A stretch of 64,000 bases of DNA from Polynucleobacter sp. TUM22923 (GTDB taxonomy: Bacteria > Pseudomonadota > Gammaproteobacteria > Burkholderiales > Burkholderiaceae). Numbering within the stretch: position 1 is the first letter of the stretch; every line of letters starts with the position of its first letter. The notes beneath the pieces were generated by a model. It was not told the origin of the DNA. It ran no database searches and saw nothing but the letters and a program-made list of their open reading frames with translations. The DNA lies in the NCBI RefSeq assembly GCF_030295705.1, contig NZ_AP027274.1:868001-932000 (forward strand), in the 5' to 3' direction. Below, piece by piece: positions 1-9,860 of the stretch. The position numbers and the translations under genes were made by a program.

Positions 1-695
1 TTGGCTTTTTAGATCAATTTGAAATTGACCATGTTTGTAACCATAGCGATCACAGCGGTCGGTATGCTTACCATCGACAACCACAAGTGATGCACTGGAA
101 TATGGCATGCTTGGCTAGTGCAATGCTTCCCCTGCTAGAGTTAACCTACTCCGCAGAAGAATCTCAGGAACTTTTACGATCTGCTCTTGAGTCCTTCCCC
201 AAGATTTATGCCCAAGAATGGCAGCATTTATTTAGGCGCAAACTTGGACTAACTCAAGAGTTACCTGAAGACATTGCTCTTATTGAGCGTTTGCTACAAG
301 CGATGAATCAATCTAAAGTTGATTTTACGAACTTCTTTCGTAGCCTTGCCCAGGTCAATCAACGCAGTGATCTCATCGATATCACACAGCGAGATAGCTT
401 TATCGACAGAGAGCAGATCGACCAATGGTTTAGTGAATATCTCGCTAGACTGCAAACTGAAAACATTGCCGATTCAGATCGGCATCAGGCAATGAACAGC
501 ATCAATCCAAAATTTATTCTTAGAAATTACTTGGCGCAAACTGCAATAGAAAAAGCGCAGCAAGATAACTTTACTGAGATTACAACCTTACTCAAGGTAT
601 TGAGTCATCCATATGATGAGCAAACTGAGTACGAGCGTTACGCAAACGCACCGCCTCTCGATTTACAAAAAATGGCTATAAGCTGCTCTTCTTAA
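1..695 (+). CDS. selO: Protein adenylyltransferase SelO, C-terminal part (5' end outside window)
   Basis: SelO (YdiU/UPF0061) is a pseudokinase-fold enzyme that transfers AMP to protein hydroxyl groups and is linked to redox stress. The reading frame is open at the window edge and runs from base 3 without a stop. It encodes [15 protein letters not shown] followed by GRYAYHRQP, the conserved segment just downstream of the family's catalytic region, so an ATG at 87 is internal and not the start. The nucleotide-binding and catalytic residues lie upstream of the window and cannot be checked. msrB follows after 52 bases on the same strand. Identification is firm; activity cannot be judged from this part. 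Confidence 0.9.
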   Translation, partial: GFLDQFEIDHVCNHSDHSGRYAYHRQPQVMHWNMACLASAMLPLLELTYSAEESQELLRSALESFPKIYAQEWQHLFRRKLGLTQELPEDIALIERLLQAMNQSKVDFTNFFRSLAQVNQRSDLIDITQRDSFIDREQIDQWFSEYLARLQTENIADSDRHQAMNSINPKFILRNYLAQTAIEKAQQDNFTEITTLLKVLSHPYDEQTEYERYANAPPLDLQKMAISCSS

Positions 696-747
696 TATCC
701 ATCATTTTTTTGATACAACCCAAATCCAACCTAAATCTAACAACGCG

Positions 748-1161
748 ATGACCAAAAAAACAGATCAAGAATATAAACAGCAATTAAGTGATATTGAATA
801 TCGAGTGACACGTGAAGCCGCAACTGAGCGTCCATTTACGGGAAAGTATTGGGATCACTGGATCGATGGTCGCTATAGCTGCGTCTGTTGTAACACCCCC
901 CTTTTTCGATCAACTAGTAAGTTTGATGCAGGCTGCGGATGGCCAAGCTACAGCTCTCCAGAGGAAAGTTCCGCCATTACTGAAATTAAGGATATGACTC
1001 ACGGCATGATTCGTACTGAAGTCAGGTGCACGGAGTGTGACGCACATTTAGGTCATGTTTTTGAGGATGGCCCTCACCCATCAGGGTTGCGCTATTGCAT
1101 TAACTCGGCATCATTAAGTTTTGAGCCCTCAGACAATGCTGCCGACTCCAAAGCTGAATAG
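748..1161 (+). CDS. msrB: Peptide-methionine (R)-S-oxide reductase MsrB
   Basis: This enzyme reduces the R-epimer of methionine sulfoxide in proteins, with reducing power normally from thioredoxin. The 137-residue protein is full length for a single-domain cytosolic MsrB and has no signal peptide. Two CxxC pairs (C45/C48 and the pair in [13 protein letters not shown]) form the structural zinc site. GCGWPSY and the C-terminal RYCINSASL carry the substrate-binding tryptophan and the catalytic cysteine. It lies between selO and yciB on the same strand. selO and msrB are both tied to oxidative stress, so shared expression is plausible but inferred. Confidence 0.95.
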   Translation: MTKKTDQEYKQQLSDIEYRVTREAATERPFTGKYWDHWIDGRYSCVCCNTPLFRSTSKFDAGCGWPSYSSPEESSAITEIKDMTHGMIRTEVRCTECDAHLGHVFEDGPHPSGLRYCINSASLSFEPSDNAADSKAE

Positions 1162-1187
1162 TTCCAAAATATCAGGATAATGAGCAA

Positions 1188-1736
1188 ATGAAATTTTTAT
1201 TCGATTTATTCCCCATTATTCTCTTCTTTATTGCCTTTAAATTTGGTGATATCTATACCGCCACAATCGTGGCAATGGTAGCGACTATTGGTCAAATTTT
1301 ATGGGTCTACTATCGTCACCGCAAGATTGATGCTATGCAATGGGTCAGCTTGGTGATGATCTTGGTTTTTGGTAGCCTTACTATCTTTTTGCACGATAAA
1401 ACTTTTATACAGCTTAAGCCAACGGCCCTTTATTGGCTATTTGCAGCTACCCTATTTATTAGTGCTCAGTTTTTCCAGAAAAACTGGATACAGGTGTTGA
1501 TGGGCAAGCAAGTTACATTAAAAGCATCCTCATCCAAATCGGTATGGCAAAAAGTGAATCTAGCCTGGTCTGCATTTTTTCTTTTCATGGGCGCCCTTAA
1601 TTTATATATTGCTTTTGAGTACACAGAAGAAACTTGGGTTAATTTCAAGCTTTTTGGTAGCACTGGCTTGCTAGTTATATTTGTCATTATTCAAGGTATT
1701 TGGTTAAGTCGGCATATGGAGCAACCTGCAGAATGA
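1188..1736 (+). CDS. yciB: Inner-membrane protein YciB (septation protein A family)
   Basis: The YciB/IspZ family comprises small inner-membrane proteins that affect cell-envelope integrity and septation in enterobacteria. The 182-residue protein begins with the typical MKFLFDLFPIILFF and is almost entirely hydrophobic, with about five membrane segments separated by short basic loops. FQKNWIQVLMGKQ matches a conserved loop of the family. Its stop overlaps the next start (ATGA at 1733-1736), so translation is probably coupled to the BolA-family gene. This pairing with bolA and a parvulin gene is common in betaproteobacteria. Confidence 0.92.
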   Translation: MKFLFDLFPIILFFIAFKFGDIYTATIVAMVATIGQILWVYYRHRKIDAMQWVSLVMILVFGSLTIFLHDKTFIQLKPTALYWLFAATLFISAQFFQKNWIQVLMGKQVTLKASSSKSVWQKVNLAWSAFFLFMGALNLYIAFEYTEETWVNFKLFGSTGLLVIFVIIQGIWLSRHMEQPAE

Positions 1737-2011
1737 GCATCAATCAAGAACGTATCAAGCTTTTTGAAATAGATTTAAGGGGCGCCTTCCAGCTTTCGCA
1801 ATTAGCGATTGAGGATGAAAGCCACCTACACGCAGGACATGCTGGTGCAGCTAGTGGCGGCGGTCACTTCAAAGTTCGGATTGTTGCACCAGAATTTGAG
1901 GGCCTTAACCAAGTCAAACGCCATCGCGCAGTCTATGCCGCTTTAAATCGGTACTTTCCTCATGAAATTCATGCGCTTTCCATCAATGCCTTAACCCCAA
2001 GCGAAGCCTAG
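1733..2011 (+). CDS. BolA family protein
   Basis: BolA-type proteins partner with monothiol glutaredoxins in iron-sulfur and iron handling, and some bind DNA. The ATG at 1733 was chosen because it gives a normal 92-residue BolA and an ATGA overlap with yciB. An upstream in-frame start at 1700 would lie well inside yciB. The BolA fold is visible as SHLHAGHAG, then the invariant histidine region GGHFKVRIV and the RHRAVYAAL helix. Which BolA subfamily it belongs to cannot be settled from sequence alone. Confidence 0.9.
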   Translation: MSINQERIKLFEIDLRGAFQLSQLAIEDESHLHAGHAGAASGGGHFKVRIVAPEFEGLNQVKRHRAVYAALNRYFPHEIHALSINALTPSEA

Positions 2012-2110
2012 TAGGATTATGACTACTACTGAGCTGCCTGTAGTTTTAACTTCAGATTTACCTTTATTCATTTTCGATTAACCTTTACTTTAATCATCAC
2101 TTCTCTACTT

Positions 2111-2905
2111 ATGTTCAATACACGCAAGTTATCCACTATCAGCACACTGTTTTTGTTTTTACTTTCTAGTAATGCGATAGCCCAAAATGCTGCCATCGTA
2201 AATGGCAAGTCCATCCCTAAATCTCAGCTAGACAAGTTGGTGCAAAAGTCGAGCCAGCCTGATAACCCGCAAGTACGTGATCAAGCAAGAGAGATGCTAG
2301 TAACCCGCGAACTCATTCTTCAAGAGGCGAGTAACCGGGGTGTTACGCAAAAAGAATCTGTTAGAGACCAGCTAGAGCAAGCCAAGATGGGCGTGCTAAT
2401 TGCCGCTGTTTTCCAAGATTACGTCGAAAAAGAAGGTGTTGCAGACGCTGAATTGAAATCTGCTTATGAGCAGGTGAAAGGACAGTACGCTGGCAAGGAG
2501 TATCACGTAGAACATATCTTGGTTGAAAAAGAGGCGGATGCAAAAGCCATAACTGCCCAATTGAAGGCAGGCGGTAATTTCGCTCAAATAGCTAAAGAGA
2601 AGTCTAAAGACCCAGGATCGGCTCCAAATGGTGGTGACCTAGGATGGGTCAGTGAGAAGGCGTTAGTGCCAGAGTTTTCAAAAGCAATGGCCCAACTTAA
2701 AAAAGGTCAAATTACCGATAAGCCTGTCAAGACCCAGTATGGCTGGCATGTTATTAAGGTTGATGATGTTCGTGATGTTCAGGCTCCCAGCATGGAAGAA
2801 ATTAAAGATCAGCTAAAACAGATGATCACCGCTGACCAGAATTGGCAAAAAGCGAAGTTTTCTGAGCTAATGCAAAAGCTACGCGCCAAGGCCAAAATAC
2901 AATAA
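2111..2905 (+). CDS. Periplasmic parvulin-type peptidylprolyl isomerase
   Basis: This predicted exported isomerase speeds proline cis-trans isomerisation during envelope protein folding. The 264-residue protein starts with a signal peptide of about 24 residues ending at AIAQN. A SurA/PpiD-like N-terminal helical region follows, then one PpiC rotamase domain at about residues 135-225, with HILVE, FAQIAKEKSKDPGS, GGDLGWV and YGWHVIKV. It has one parvulin domain where SurA has two, so it is not SurA itself and resembles PrsA/CBF2-like proteins. No strong ribosome binding site is visible before the ATG. A clear terminator follows. Confidence 0.9.
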   Translation: MFNTRKLSTISTLFLFLLSSNAIAQNAAIVNGKSIPKSQLDKLVQKSSQPDNPQVRDQAREMLVTRELILQEASNRGVTQKESVRDQLEQAKMGVLIAAVFQDYVEKEGVADAELKSAYEQVKGQYAGKEYHVEHILVEKEADAKAITAQLKAGGNFAQIAKEKSKDPGSAPNGGDLGWVSEKALVPEFSKAMAQLKKGQITDKPVKTQYGWHVIKVDDVRDVQAPSMEEIKDQLKQMITADQNWQKAKFSELMQKLRAKAKIQ

Positions 2906-2937
2906 ATCTTTAATAGTAGTAATTTAAATCGCCTTGG

Positions 2938-2967
2938 AAAACCCAGACCACAACTCTGGGTTTTTTC
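2938..2967 (+). terminator. Intrinsic terminator after the parvulin gene
   Basis: The stem AACCCAGA pairs with TCTGGGTT around a 7-base loop and is followed directly by a run of T on the + strand. It ends the selO-to-parvulin group before gloA. Confidence 0.85.
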
Positions 2968-3007
2968 TTAACTGACAACAAATCGGGTTTAGCTTTATAT
3001 TAAAAAT

Positions 3008-3397
3008 ATGATGATTCTTCACACAATGCTCCGAGTAAGCAATATCAATCGCTCAATCAACTTCTACACCGAAATACTGGGGATGAATTTACTCAGGACT
3101 ACTGATCGCCCAGAGCAACACTACTCACTAGCCTTTGTGGGCTTTGGTAAAGGCAATATTGATGGCCAATCCGAGCTAGAGTTGACCTACAACTATGGCG
3201 TTGAATCTTATGACCTAGGCACTGCTTACGGTCATATCGCCATAAGCGTTCCTAATGCATACGATGCCTGTGAAAAGATCAAGGCCTCCGGTGGCAATGT
3301 AACGAGAGAGGCTGGTCCTGTGATGGGTGGCGATACTGTTATTGCGTTTGTGATGGATCCCGATGGCTACAAAATTGAATTAATTGAGCATAGATAG
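3008..3397 (+). CDS. gloA: Lactoylglutathione lyase (glyoxalase I)
   Basis: This enzyme converts the methylglyoxal-glutathione hemithioacetal to S-lactoylglutathione. The 129-residue protein is a typical bacterial, probably Ni-dependent, glyoxalase I with two betaalphabetabetabeta repeats. The metal ligands expected from the E. coli enzyme are present at H5, E58 (in ELELTYN), H76 (in GHIAIS) and E124 (in KIELIE). A second ATG at codon 2 is an equally possible start. The gene sits between a terminator and a TTG-started acyltransferase-like gene 12 bases downstream. Confidence 0.95.
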   Translation: MMILHTMLRVSNINRSINFYTEILGMNLLRTTDRPEQHYSLAFVGFGKGNIDGQSELELTYNYGVESYDLGTAYGHIAISVPNAYDACEKIKASGGNVTREAGPVMGGDTVIAFVMDPDGYKIELIEHR

Positions 3398-3409
3398 TAC
3401 GTACCTCGA

Positions 3410-4582
3410 TTGAACTTAGAAGCATTCAAACCTCGTATTGCCAACAGTCTTGCAGATGTTTCTGCTTTGCAATGGAATGGCTTGCTTGGAGAAGATTCTG
3501 GCCCATTTTTAAAGTATGAGTTTCTAAAGGCTCTTGAGAGTTGCGGGTGCGTTGGCGAGGATACCGGTTGGCAAGTTGCTCACATCTTAATTGAAGACAA
3601 GCAGTCTCGCTTAATAGCAGCGATGCCGCTCTACCTAAAGAGCCATTCCTACGGAGAGTTTGTATTTGATTGGGCCTGGGCTGAGGCCTATGCTCAACAT
3701 GGTTTGAGCTACTACCCAAAAGCCCTGTGCGCTATTCCATTTACCCCGGTTCGAGGTACAAGATGTCTTGTTGGAAAAGAAAGTGAAAGCGGTCAATTAC
3801 AGCAAGCTCTTCTTGAAACCCTCAAGACTTTAGTAACTCAAAATCAATTTTCTTCAGCACATATCCTCTTCCCCGATCTAAGTGAGTTACCGAAGATCCA
3901 AGAGCAAGGATTCATGCTACGGGACTCTGTTCAGTTTCACTGGCATAACGCCCAATACAAAAATTTTGAAGAATTTTTATCGCACCTGACCATGAAGCGA
4001 CGTAAGAATATTCGTCGAGAGCGTGCTCAAGTTGGAGGTATGGGCATTGAGTATCGTCACATCCCAGGAGTAGAAAGTACATCCCATGATTGGGAATTTT
4101 TTTATCGCTGTTACGAAAATACGTATTTAGAACATCGCTCAAAACCCTATCTCAATCTAGCGTTTTTTCAGGCCTTGGCACTCAGCATGCCTGAAAATCT
4201 GCATCTTATTACTGCTATTCGTGACGGAGTTCCTATTGCAGCGTCTTTACTGATTGTGGATAAAGGGGCATCTAAAGCGTACGGCAGATATTGGGGTGCA
4301 CTGGAGCACATTCCTTGCCTTCATTTTGAAGTGGCCTACTACCAAGCGATCGAATTCTGCATTGATCAGGGCATACAGACTTTCGAGGGAGGCGCTCAAG
4401 GTGAGCATAAGATGGCTAGAGGATTTATCCCGAGCACGATTCAATCGGCACACTGGTTAGCTGATCCTCAATTTTCTCTAGCGGTTCAGCGATTTTTAGA
4501 AAGAGAGCAACAAGGCATTGCTGCCTATGTAAATGAGCTTGAAGAGCACCATCCCCTGAAATCGACTAAAGTACTTCTATGA
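3410..4582 (+). CDS. FemAB/GNAT-like acyltransferase (DUF482 family)
   Basis: This 390-residue protein belongs to the DUF482 (FemAB-like, PF04339) group, predicted to have a duplicated GNAT fold. Family traits seen are an N-terminal WNGLLGEDSGPFLKYEFL segment, a basic KRRKNIRRERAQV patch, and near the C-terminus FEGGAQGEHKMARGF, the most conserved block. The substrate is unknown; annotations as a peptidoglycan biosynthesis protein are not demonstrated. The start is TTG at 3410; no in-frame ATG near the N-terminus keeps the conserved segment. It overlaps the DUF1289 gene by ATGA, suggesting co-translation. Confidence 0.8.
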   Translation: MNLEAFKPRIANSLADVSALQWNGLLGEDSGPFLKYEFLKALESCGCVGEDTGWQVAHILIEDKQSRLIAAMPLYLKSHSYGEFVFDWAWAEAYAQHGLSYYPKALCAIPFTPVRGTRCLVGKESESGQLQQALLETLKTLVTQNQFSSAHILFPDLSELPKIQEQGFMLRDSVQFHWHNAQYKNFEEFLSHLTMKRRKNIRRERAQVGGMGIEYRHIPGVESTSHDWEFFYRCYENTYLEHRSKPYLNLAFFQALALSMPENLHLITAIRDGVPIAASLLIVDKGASKAYGRYWGALEHIPCLHFEVAYYQAIEFCIDQGIQTFEGGAQGEHKMARGFIPSTIQSAHWLADPQFSLAVQRFLEREQQGIAAYVNELEEHHPLKSTKVLL

Positions 4583-4836
4583 ATTCAAATCAAAGTCCAA
4601 ATTCCAGCCTAGATAGCGCTAATTCACTAGGCGTTGGCGACGATTCGTCTGACACTCCCTGCATAGGAGTGTGTACAACGCTTTATGATGAAATTTGCCA
4701 AGGTTGCGGACGTACACTTGCGGAAGTCAGCAACTGGGTATTCTTGAGTCAGGAAGACAAGGATGTGGTCTGGAAACGCATTCGTACGGAAGGTACTGCA
4801 ATGCGATTCCAGCGACAGGCAAAGAATCAGCCTTAA
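4579..4836 (+). CDS. DUF1289 domain protein
   Basis: This small protein (85 residues) has the DUF1289 signature: CIGVCTTLYDEICQGCGRT, four cysteines arranged as a probable metal or Fe-S site, followed by a WVFLSQEDKDVVWKRI helix. Function is unknown in the family. The N-terminal 28 residues are low complexity (Asn/Ser/Asp rich). The start overlaps the stop of the acyltransferase-like gene. It converges with ybiT 17 bases downstream, and no clear terminator hairpin was found between them. Confidence 0.85.
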   Translation: MNSNQSPNSSLDSANSLGVGDDSSDTPCIGVCTTLYDEICQGCGRTLAEVSNWVFLSQEDKDVVWKRIRTEGTAMRFQRQAKNQP

Positions 4837-4853
4837 GTAGGCCTTAATCAGCC

Positions 4854-6461
4854 TTAGCCAGCCAAGGCTTGGCTTCTGAGGTACTCTTCGTAAGTGCCAG
4901 AGTAATCAGCAATAGTGCCATCCATCTTTACTTCTAAAATTCGGTTAGCTAGAGCAGAAACAAATTCACGATCGTGAGAAACAAAAACCAAAGTACCTTC
5001 GTATTTTTCTAAGGCAATTTGTAAGCTCTCAATAGATTCCATATCCATATGGTTGGTTGGCTCATCCATTGCAAGCACGTTATGCTTTTGAAGCATGAGC
5101 TTGCCCCAGATCATGCGTCCCTTTTCTCCACCTGAGAGAACCTTGACGGACTTACTGATATCGTCCCCAGAAAACAATAATCGACCCAATGTACCGCGAA
5201 TCACTTGATCATCATCGCCAGTGTTGCGCCACTCATTCATCCAGTCCATCAGAATTTCTTCTTTGGCAAACAGTTCGGTGTTGTCTTGCGGCATGACGCC
5301 TACATTAGCATTCTCAGCCCACTTTACATCTCCGCTATCGGCTGGAATACCGCTAAAGCGCTTACTTAAGATGGTCTTTAAAAGAGTGGTTTTACCAGCG
5401 CCGTTTTGGCCGATGATAGCTACCTTCTCACCCGCGCGAATAGCAATCTTAAAGTTCTTAAAAATAGAACGGTCGTAAGCCTTACTGAGGGCATTACATT
5501 CAACGGCCATATTGTGAAGCTTTTTCTCTGAGTCAAAGCGAATAAACGGATTCTGACGGGAGGATGGCTTAATCTCCGTAATCTCAATTTTCTCTAGTTG
5601 TTTTTGACGTGAAGTAGCTTGACGCGCTTTAGAGGCGTTGGCAGAGAATCGACTTACAAATGCCTGTAATTCAGCAATCTTTTCTTTGGCCTTGTCATTG
5701 GTGCTCAGCTGTTGCGCACGTGCCTGAACGGAAGCAAGCATGTAAGAGTCATAATTACCTGGGTAGACTTTTAAAGTTCCAAAGTCCATATCAGCCATAT
5801 GTGTACAAACTTCATTTAAGAAGTGGCGATCATGGGAAATAATGACGATCGTACTTTTGATCTGATTGAGAATATCTTCAAGCCAATGAATGGAGTGAAT
5901 GTCCAAGTTATTGGTTGGCTCATCAAGTAATAAGACATCTGGATCTGAAAATAGCGCTTGAGCCAATAAAACACGCAACTTCCAGCCGGGTGCTACGTTA
6001 GCCATCAGACCGTCGTGCTGTTCAATCGGAATGCCAATACCTAACAGCAGCTCACCCGCTTTAGCCTCAGCCGTATAACCACCATACTCCGCATAATTCC
6101 CCTCAAGTTCGGCGGCCTTCATATAGTCTTCGTCACTCGCGTCTGGATTTGCGTAAATAGCATCTCGTTCAGCTGCAGCTTTCCACATCTCCTCATGACC
6201 CATCATGACGACATCGAGTACTCGCTGATCTTCATAAGCAAATTGATCTTGACGCAACTTACCCAAACGAATTCCGGGATCCAAACTAACGTTGCCACTA
6301 CTAGGCTCTAACTCACCACCGAGGATTTTCATAAAAGTAGACTTGCCGCAACCGTTTGCACCAATCAAACCATAACGATTGCCACCGCCAAATTTAACGG
6401 AAATGTTCTCAAACAGGGGTTTTGCCCCAAACTGCATAGTGATGTTGGATGCGGATAGCAC
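4854..6461 (-). CDS. ybiT: ABC-F family ribosome-associated ATPase YbiT
   Basis: ABC-F proteins are soluble twin-ATPase factors that bind the ribosomal E site and modulate translation. They are not transporters. The 535-residue protein has two ABC domains with Walker A motifs GANGCGKST and GQNGAGKTT, Walker B motifs LLLDEPTNN and [10 protein letters not shown], and a second signature LSGGEKGR. The first signature is the degenerate VAPGWKLR typical of YbiT. The linker between domains is rich in lysine and arginine and contains [13 protein letters not shown]. No membrane domain is present. It stands alone and is divergent from gcdH. Confidence 0.93.
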   Translation of the reverse strand: MLSASNITMQFGAKPLFENISVKFGGGNRYGLIGANGCGKSTFMKILGGELEPSSGNVSLDPGIRLGKLRQDQFAYEDQRVLDVVMMGHEEMWKAAAERDAIYANPDASDEDYMKAAELEGNYAEYGGYTAEAKAGELLLGIGIPIEQHDGLMANVAPGWKLRVLLAQALFSDPDVLLLDEPTNNLDIHSIHWLEDILNQIKSTIVIISHDRHFLNEVCTHMADMDFGTLKVYPGNYDSYMLASVQARAQQLSTNDKAKEKIAELQAFVSRFSANASKARQATSRQKQLEKIEITEIKPSSRQNPFIRFDSEKKLHNMAVECNALSKAYDRSIFKNFKIAIRAGEKVAIIGQNGAGKTTLLKTILSKRFSGIPADSGDVKWAENANVGVMPQDNTELFAKEEILMDWMNEWRNTGDDDQVIRGTLGRLLFSGDDISKSVKVLSGGEKGRMIWGKLMLQKHNVLAMDEPTNHMDMESIESLQIALEKYEGTLVFVSHDREFVSALANRILEVKMDGTIADYSGTYEEYLRSQALAG

Positions 6462-6749
6462 GGCTGGGTCTTACTTTCTAATAATGGAATACATATGCGG
6501 ATGCGGATTTTGCATCGAAGACCAATATTTTAACGGGTTCAGAAGCTAAATGTTGTAATTTGGCTAATTGTGACCTCCAAATCGCGATAGACATCAAAAA
6601 TAGTCACTAAAACCTAAAATCCAAGCGATAAAAATCCAAGATATTCAAGGTCAGAATTATTTAAAGGAAAAAAGGATAATGTAGAGATCGATAGGTTAAT
6701 TTACTAACTCTATTACCCATAGAAATGACCCTGCACCAAGGAACACAAG

Positions 6750-7928
6750 ATGAGTAAAGCAAGTTTTAACTGGGCCGACCCCCTACTTCTGGATACCCAG
6801 TTAACCGAAGAAGAGCGCATGATTCGTGATGCTGCAGCGGAATATGCTCAAGGTCGCCTCATGCCCCGGATTCATGATGCCTTTCGTAATGAAACCACTG
6901 ACCCCGCCATTTTTCGTGAAATGGGCGAACTTGGCCTCTTAGGCATCACTATTCCTGAGGAGTACGGTGGAGCCAATTTGAACTATGTCTCCTACGGCTT
7001 AATTGCCCGAGAAATTGAGCGAGTTGATTCAGGATATCGCTCCATGATGAGTGTGCAATCCTCTCTTGTAATGGTGCCCATTAATGAATTTGGCAGCAAA
7101 GCGCAAAAAGAAAAATATTTACCTAAATTAGCCACCGGTGAGTCGATTGGGTGTTTTGGACTTACCGAGCCAAACTATGGCTCAGACGCTGGCGGAATGA
7201 TCACCAGGGCCAAGAAGGTTCCCGGTGGATTCTCTTTAACGGGATCGAAGATGTGGATCTCCAATTCACCCATTGCCGATATATTTGTGGTTTGGGCTAA
7301 AAACGATGAGGGCTTGATTAGAGGCTACATCTTGGAAAAAGGCATGAAGGGCCTGTCCGCTCCAAAAATCAGCGGAAAAATGGGTTTACGTGCCTCCATT
7401 ACTGGCGAAATCGTAATGGACGAAGTCTTTGTTCCAGATGAAAACGAATTCCCTGAAATTACCGGTCTTAAAGGGCCCTTTACTTGCTTAAATTCAGCTC
7501 GCTATGGAATTGCCTGGGGGACGCTGGGTGCCGCCGAGTGGTGCTGGTATGCCGCGCGCCAATACACCATGGACCGCAAGCAATTTGGAAGGCCATTAGC
7601 AGCGAATCAGTTAATTCAAAAAAAGCTTGCGGATATGCAAACAGAGATTGCCCTTGGATTGCAAGGATGTCTGCGTCTTGGGCGTATGAAAGATGAAGGC
7701 ATCGCCTCACCAGAAATTACCTCGATCATGAAGCGCAACTCTTGCGGTAAATCTTTGGATATTGCCCGGCTAGCCCGAGATATGCATGGTGGTAACGGTA
7801 TCTCTGATGAGTACGGCGTGATACGTCATATGCTAAATCTTGAAGTCGTCAATACCTACGAGGGCACTCACGATATTCATGCGCTGATTTTAGGTAGAGC
7901 TCAAACCGGTATACAGGCGTTTAGTTAA
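6750..7928 (+). CDS. gcdH: Glutaryl-CoA dehydrogenase
   Basis: This FAD enzyme oxidises and decarboxylates glutaryl-CoA to crotonyl-CoA in lysine and aromatic breakdown, passing electrons to ETF. The 392-residue acyl-CoA dehydrogenase has the FAD-binding segments [12 protein letters not shown] and MWISNSP and ends with [17 protein letters not shown]. The catalytic glutamate is E371, in the position typical of [18 protein letters not shown] is also family-specific. An AAGGA ribosome binding site lies 8 bases before the ATG. Its stop overlaps the mnmH stop on the other strand. Confidence 0.93.
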   Translation: MSKASFNWADPLLLDTQLTEEERMIRDAAAEYAQGRLMPRIHDAFRNETTDPAIFREMGELGLLGITIPEEYGGANLNYVSYGLIAREIERVDSGYRSMMSVQSSLVMVPINEFGSKAQKEKYLPKLATGESIGCFGLTEPNYGSDAGGMITRAKKVPGGFSLTGSKMWISNSPIADIFVVWAKNDEGLIRGYILEKGMKGLSAPKISGKMGLRASITGEIVMDEVFVPDENEFPEITGLKGPFTCLNSARYGIAWGTLGAAEWCWYAARQYTMDRKQFGRPLAANQLIQKKLADMQTEIALGLQGCLRLGRMKDEGIASPEITSIMKRNSCGKSLDIARLARDMHGGNGISDEYGVIRHMLNLEVVNTYEGTHDIHALILGRAQTGIQAFS

Positions 7929-8998
7929 ATCGTAAGCTGAGCGATGATGTGCTTTGCTGCTTTGGCAAACGCTTCATCGCTATCATTTTCAAGCAATACA
8001 AAGTTATCCTCACGATAATTCGGAAAGTTACGCACGATTGAGGATTGGTATGAAGGGTCGTAATGTGCCACCAACAATTCTTGTACTAATTCCCTAAACT
8101 GGTCTTGATCAATTGCATCGTGCCATTGGTCAATTTTTAATTTTCCGTAACGTGATGTGAGTAAAGAAAGCTTTTGCTTAAAGCTCTCTGGGTTAGATAC
8201 AAAATGATGGTACTCACGCAATAACCATGACACTCTAGTTGCAGTATCAGATCGTAGCTCGATACAGTTACCGGCACGAATGGTTTCCATTAAGGCATCG
8301 GGAACATGTAAGCCGCCCACCTTCTTGCTCTCGGACTCCACAAAAACTACTTGGGATGAGTCAAGTGAATTGAGTGCATTCCACAATAGCGTTTCAAACC
8401 CCTTTTGAGAAGGTTGGTCAACATCAGGCTCATTGCCAAGAACAGAGCCACGATGAATTGCTAAGCCCTCAAGATCTAAAATCTGAGCACCCTGCTCCTG
8501 TAAATCCTGTAGAACCCGAGTCTTACCACTGCCAGTCATGCCACAAATGACCTGAAAAGAAAAATCTTTTGCGGCTTGCTCTAACCCGGCAATGACTATT
8601 TTTCTAAAGCCTTGATAGCCGTCTTCTAACTGCATCGCTTTCCAACCGATACGATTCAAGATATGGGTAAAGGCTCCACTACGTTCGCCACCACGCCAGC
8701 AATAAATTAATGGACGCCATTCTCTGGGTAACTCAAGTAAAGATTCCTCTAAATGACGCGCAATATTTTTGGAAACTAATGCTGCACCTAATTTTTTAGC
8801 GGCAAAAGGCGAAACCTGTTTGTACAAGGTCCCAATCTGAATGCGCTCTTCGTTATTGAGTACTGGAAAGTTCACTGCACCAGGAATATGATCAAGCGCA
8901 AATTCTGCCGGTGAACGAACATCGATAATGGCATCAAACTGTTTAAGACTGCTTGACAGCTCATCCATACCAAGCTTGTGCGGATTACTAGGTTGCAA
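7925..8998 (-). CDS. mnmH: tRNA 2-selenouridine synthase (SelU/MnmH)
   Basis: MnmH replaces sulfur by selenium in 5-substituted 2-thiouridine at the wobble position of some tRNAs, via a geranylated intermediate. The 357-residue protein has an N-terminal rhodanese domain with active-site C100 in YCWRGGERS, then a P-loop GMTGSGKT at residues 153-160. It is last in the sulfur region, 27 bases after a rhodanese-like sulfur transferase, so it is probably co-transcribed. No selD is in the window, so selenophosphate supply must come from elsewhere or the enzyme may only geranylate. Confidence 0.93.
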   Translation of the reverse strand: MQPSNPHKLGMDELSSSLKQFDAIIDVRSPAEFALDHIPGAVNFPVLNNEERIQIGTLYKQVSPFAAKKLGAALVSKNIARHLEESLLELPREWRPLIYCWRGGERSGAFTHILNRIGWKAMQLEDGYQGFRKIVIAGLEQAAKDFSFQVICGMTGSGKTRVLQDLQEQGAQILDLEGLAIHRGSVLGNEPDVDQPSQKGFETLLWNALNSLDSSQVVFVESESKKVGGLHVPDALMETIRAGNCIELRSDTATRVSWLLREYHHFVSNPESFKQKLSLLTSRYGKLKIDQWHDAIDQDQFRELVQELLVAHYDPSYQSSIVRNFPNYREDNFVLLENDSDEAFAKAAKHIIAQLTI

Positions 8999-9025
8999 AC
9001 ATTGCCCTCTTAATAAACCAACACA

Positions 9026-9370
9026 CTAGCGGACTTGTAAGGCCATGTGATATAGATTTGTAGAGCGTGCCCCAGACCGACAAAAAGCTAAGATAGGACC
9101 GGGCATTGTTTTCAGTAAACGCGCCATTTCAATAACTTGCTCAGGTGTAAAAGCACCAGGAATAACAGGCAAGAATGCGTAATGCAATCCTAGATTTTCA
9201 GCTTGTGCCTTGATAGATTCATTGGTGGGCTGACTAGGGCCAGCCTCAAAATCAGGTCGATTATTGATCACGCTTTTATAGCCCTGACTCACAATCTTCG
9301 CCAAGTGGCTTGGATCAATTTGACCAAGGGTAGAAAAATAATCACTGTGACAAGCAATAGGAAGACTCAT
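9026..9370 (-). CDS. TIGR01244/DUF442 family sulfur transferase
   Basis: This 114-residue protein has a phosphatase/rhodanese-like fold with the active-site loop CRSGARS and C97 as likely persulfide carrier. The start fits GVPxxI-type family members, with NNRPDFEAGPSQP as the conserved general-acid region. DUF442 domains are known as the N-terminal part of Blh and in persulfide-handling operons together with YeeE transporters. Here it follows a YeeE pair and precedes mnmH, consistent with moving sulfane sulfur. A GAGG ribosome binding site precedes the ATG. Confidence 0.85.
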   Translation of the reverse strand: MSLPIACHSDYFSTLGQIDPSHLAKIVSQGYKSVINNRPDFEAGPSQPTNESIKAQAENLGLHYAFLPVIPGAFTPEQVIEMARLLKTMPGPILAFCRSGARSTNLYHMALQVR

Positions 9371-9420
9371 CTAAAACCTCAAAATTTGGTGTGTGAAAGA
9401 ACAATTAGTACTATTTTAAA

Positions 9421-9858
9421 TCAGGCGCTTAAACGATGGCCCGTAAAGAAGCGATTGCAAATGGCCATACCGGCAAGCATTGCGACAACAAAAACCAGCG
9501 CTTTGATTTGACCGCTCCCAATGGCAACGATCGCAGGTCCTGGGCAAAAGCCTGCAATACCCCACCCCACCCCAAAAATGAGACTGCCAATCATTAGCGG
9601 TTTCGAGATGTCGCGCCTAGTTGGCACATGAAACTGACCGCCGAAGAAAGCTTCCTTTTTTATGGAAGCCACATAAAAGCCCCCAAGACCAACCAGTACT
9701 GCCCCGCCCATTACAAATAAAAGAGAGGGATCCCAGTTACCTGCAAGGTCTAAAAAATTCAAAATTTTTGCTGGATTACTCATACCGGATATCAATAATC
9801 CGAGGCCAAATAGAACGCCAATGAAATACTGACTATAAAAAGTAAAATGTTTTCTCAT
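9421..9858 (-). CDS. YeeE/YedE family inner-membrane protein, second half-transporter
   Basis: This 145-residue membrane protein has about four helices and belongs to the DUF6691/YeeE-YedE group. GFGWGIAGFCPGPAIV-like sequence near residue 100 holds the conserved cysteine (IAGFCPGPA). It pairs with the next gene upstream, separated by 2 bases. Together the two halves would make one full-length YeeE-like pore, as in the PmpA/PmpB pairs of persulfide-responsive operons. Transport of thiosulfate or another sulfur compound is inferred from the family and the neighbouring genes. Confidence 0.85.
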   Translation of the reverse strand: MRKHFTFYSQYFIGVLFGLGLLISGMSNPAKILNFLDLAGNWDPSLLFVMGGAVLVGLGGFYVASIKKEAFFGGQFHVPTRRDISKPLMIGSLIFGVGWGIAGFCPGPAIVAIGSGQIKALVFVVAMLAGMAICNRFFTGHRLSA

Positions 9859-9860
9859 TT

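Noticed and set aside
1..695. SelO as a selenoprotein with a UGA selenocysteine
   Set aside because: Bacterial SelO uses no Sec and the visible frame reads to a TAA with no Sec motif.
4825..4856. Two copies of AATCAGCCTTA near the DUF1289 stop as a regulatory repeat
   Set aside because: Short, partly coding and without a partner site; chance or slippage explains it.
6462..6749. A small gene or RNA in the ybiT-gcdH gap
   Set aside because: No ORF with a ribosome binding site and no stable structure was seen; only the gcdH ribosome binding site is clear.
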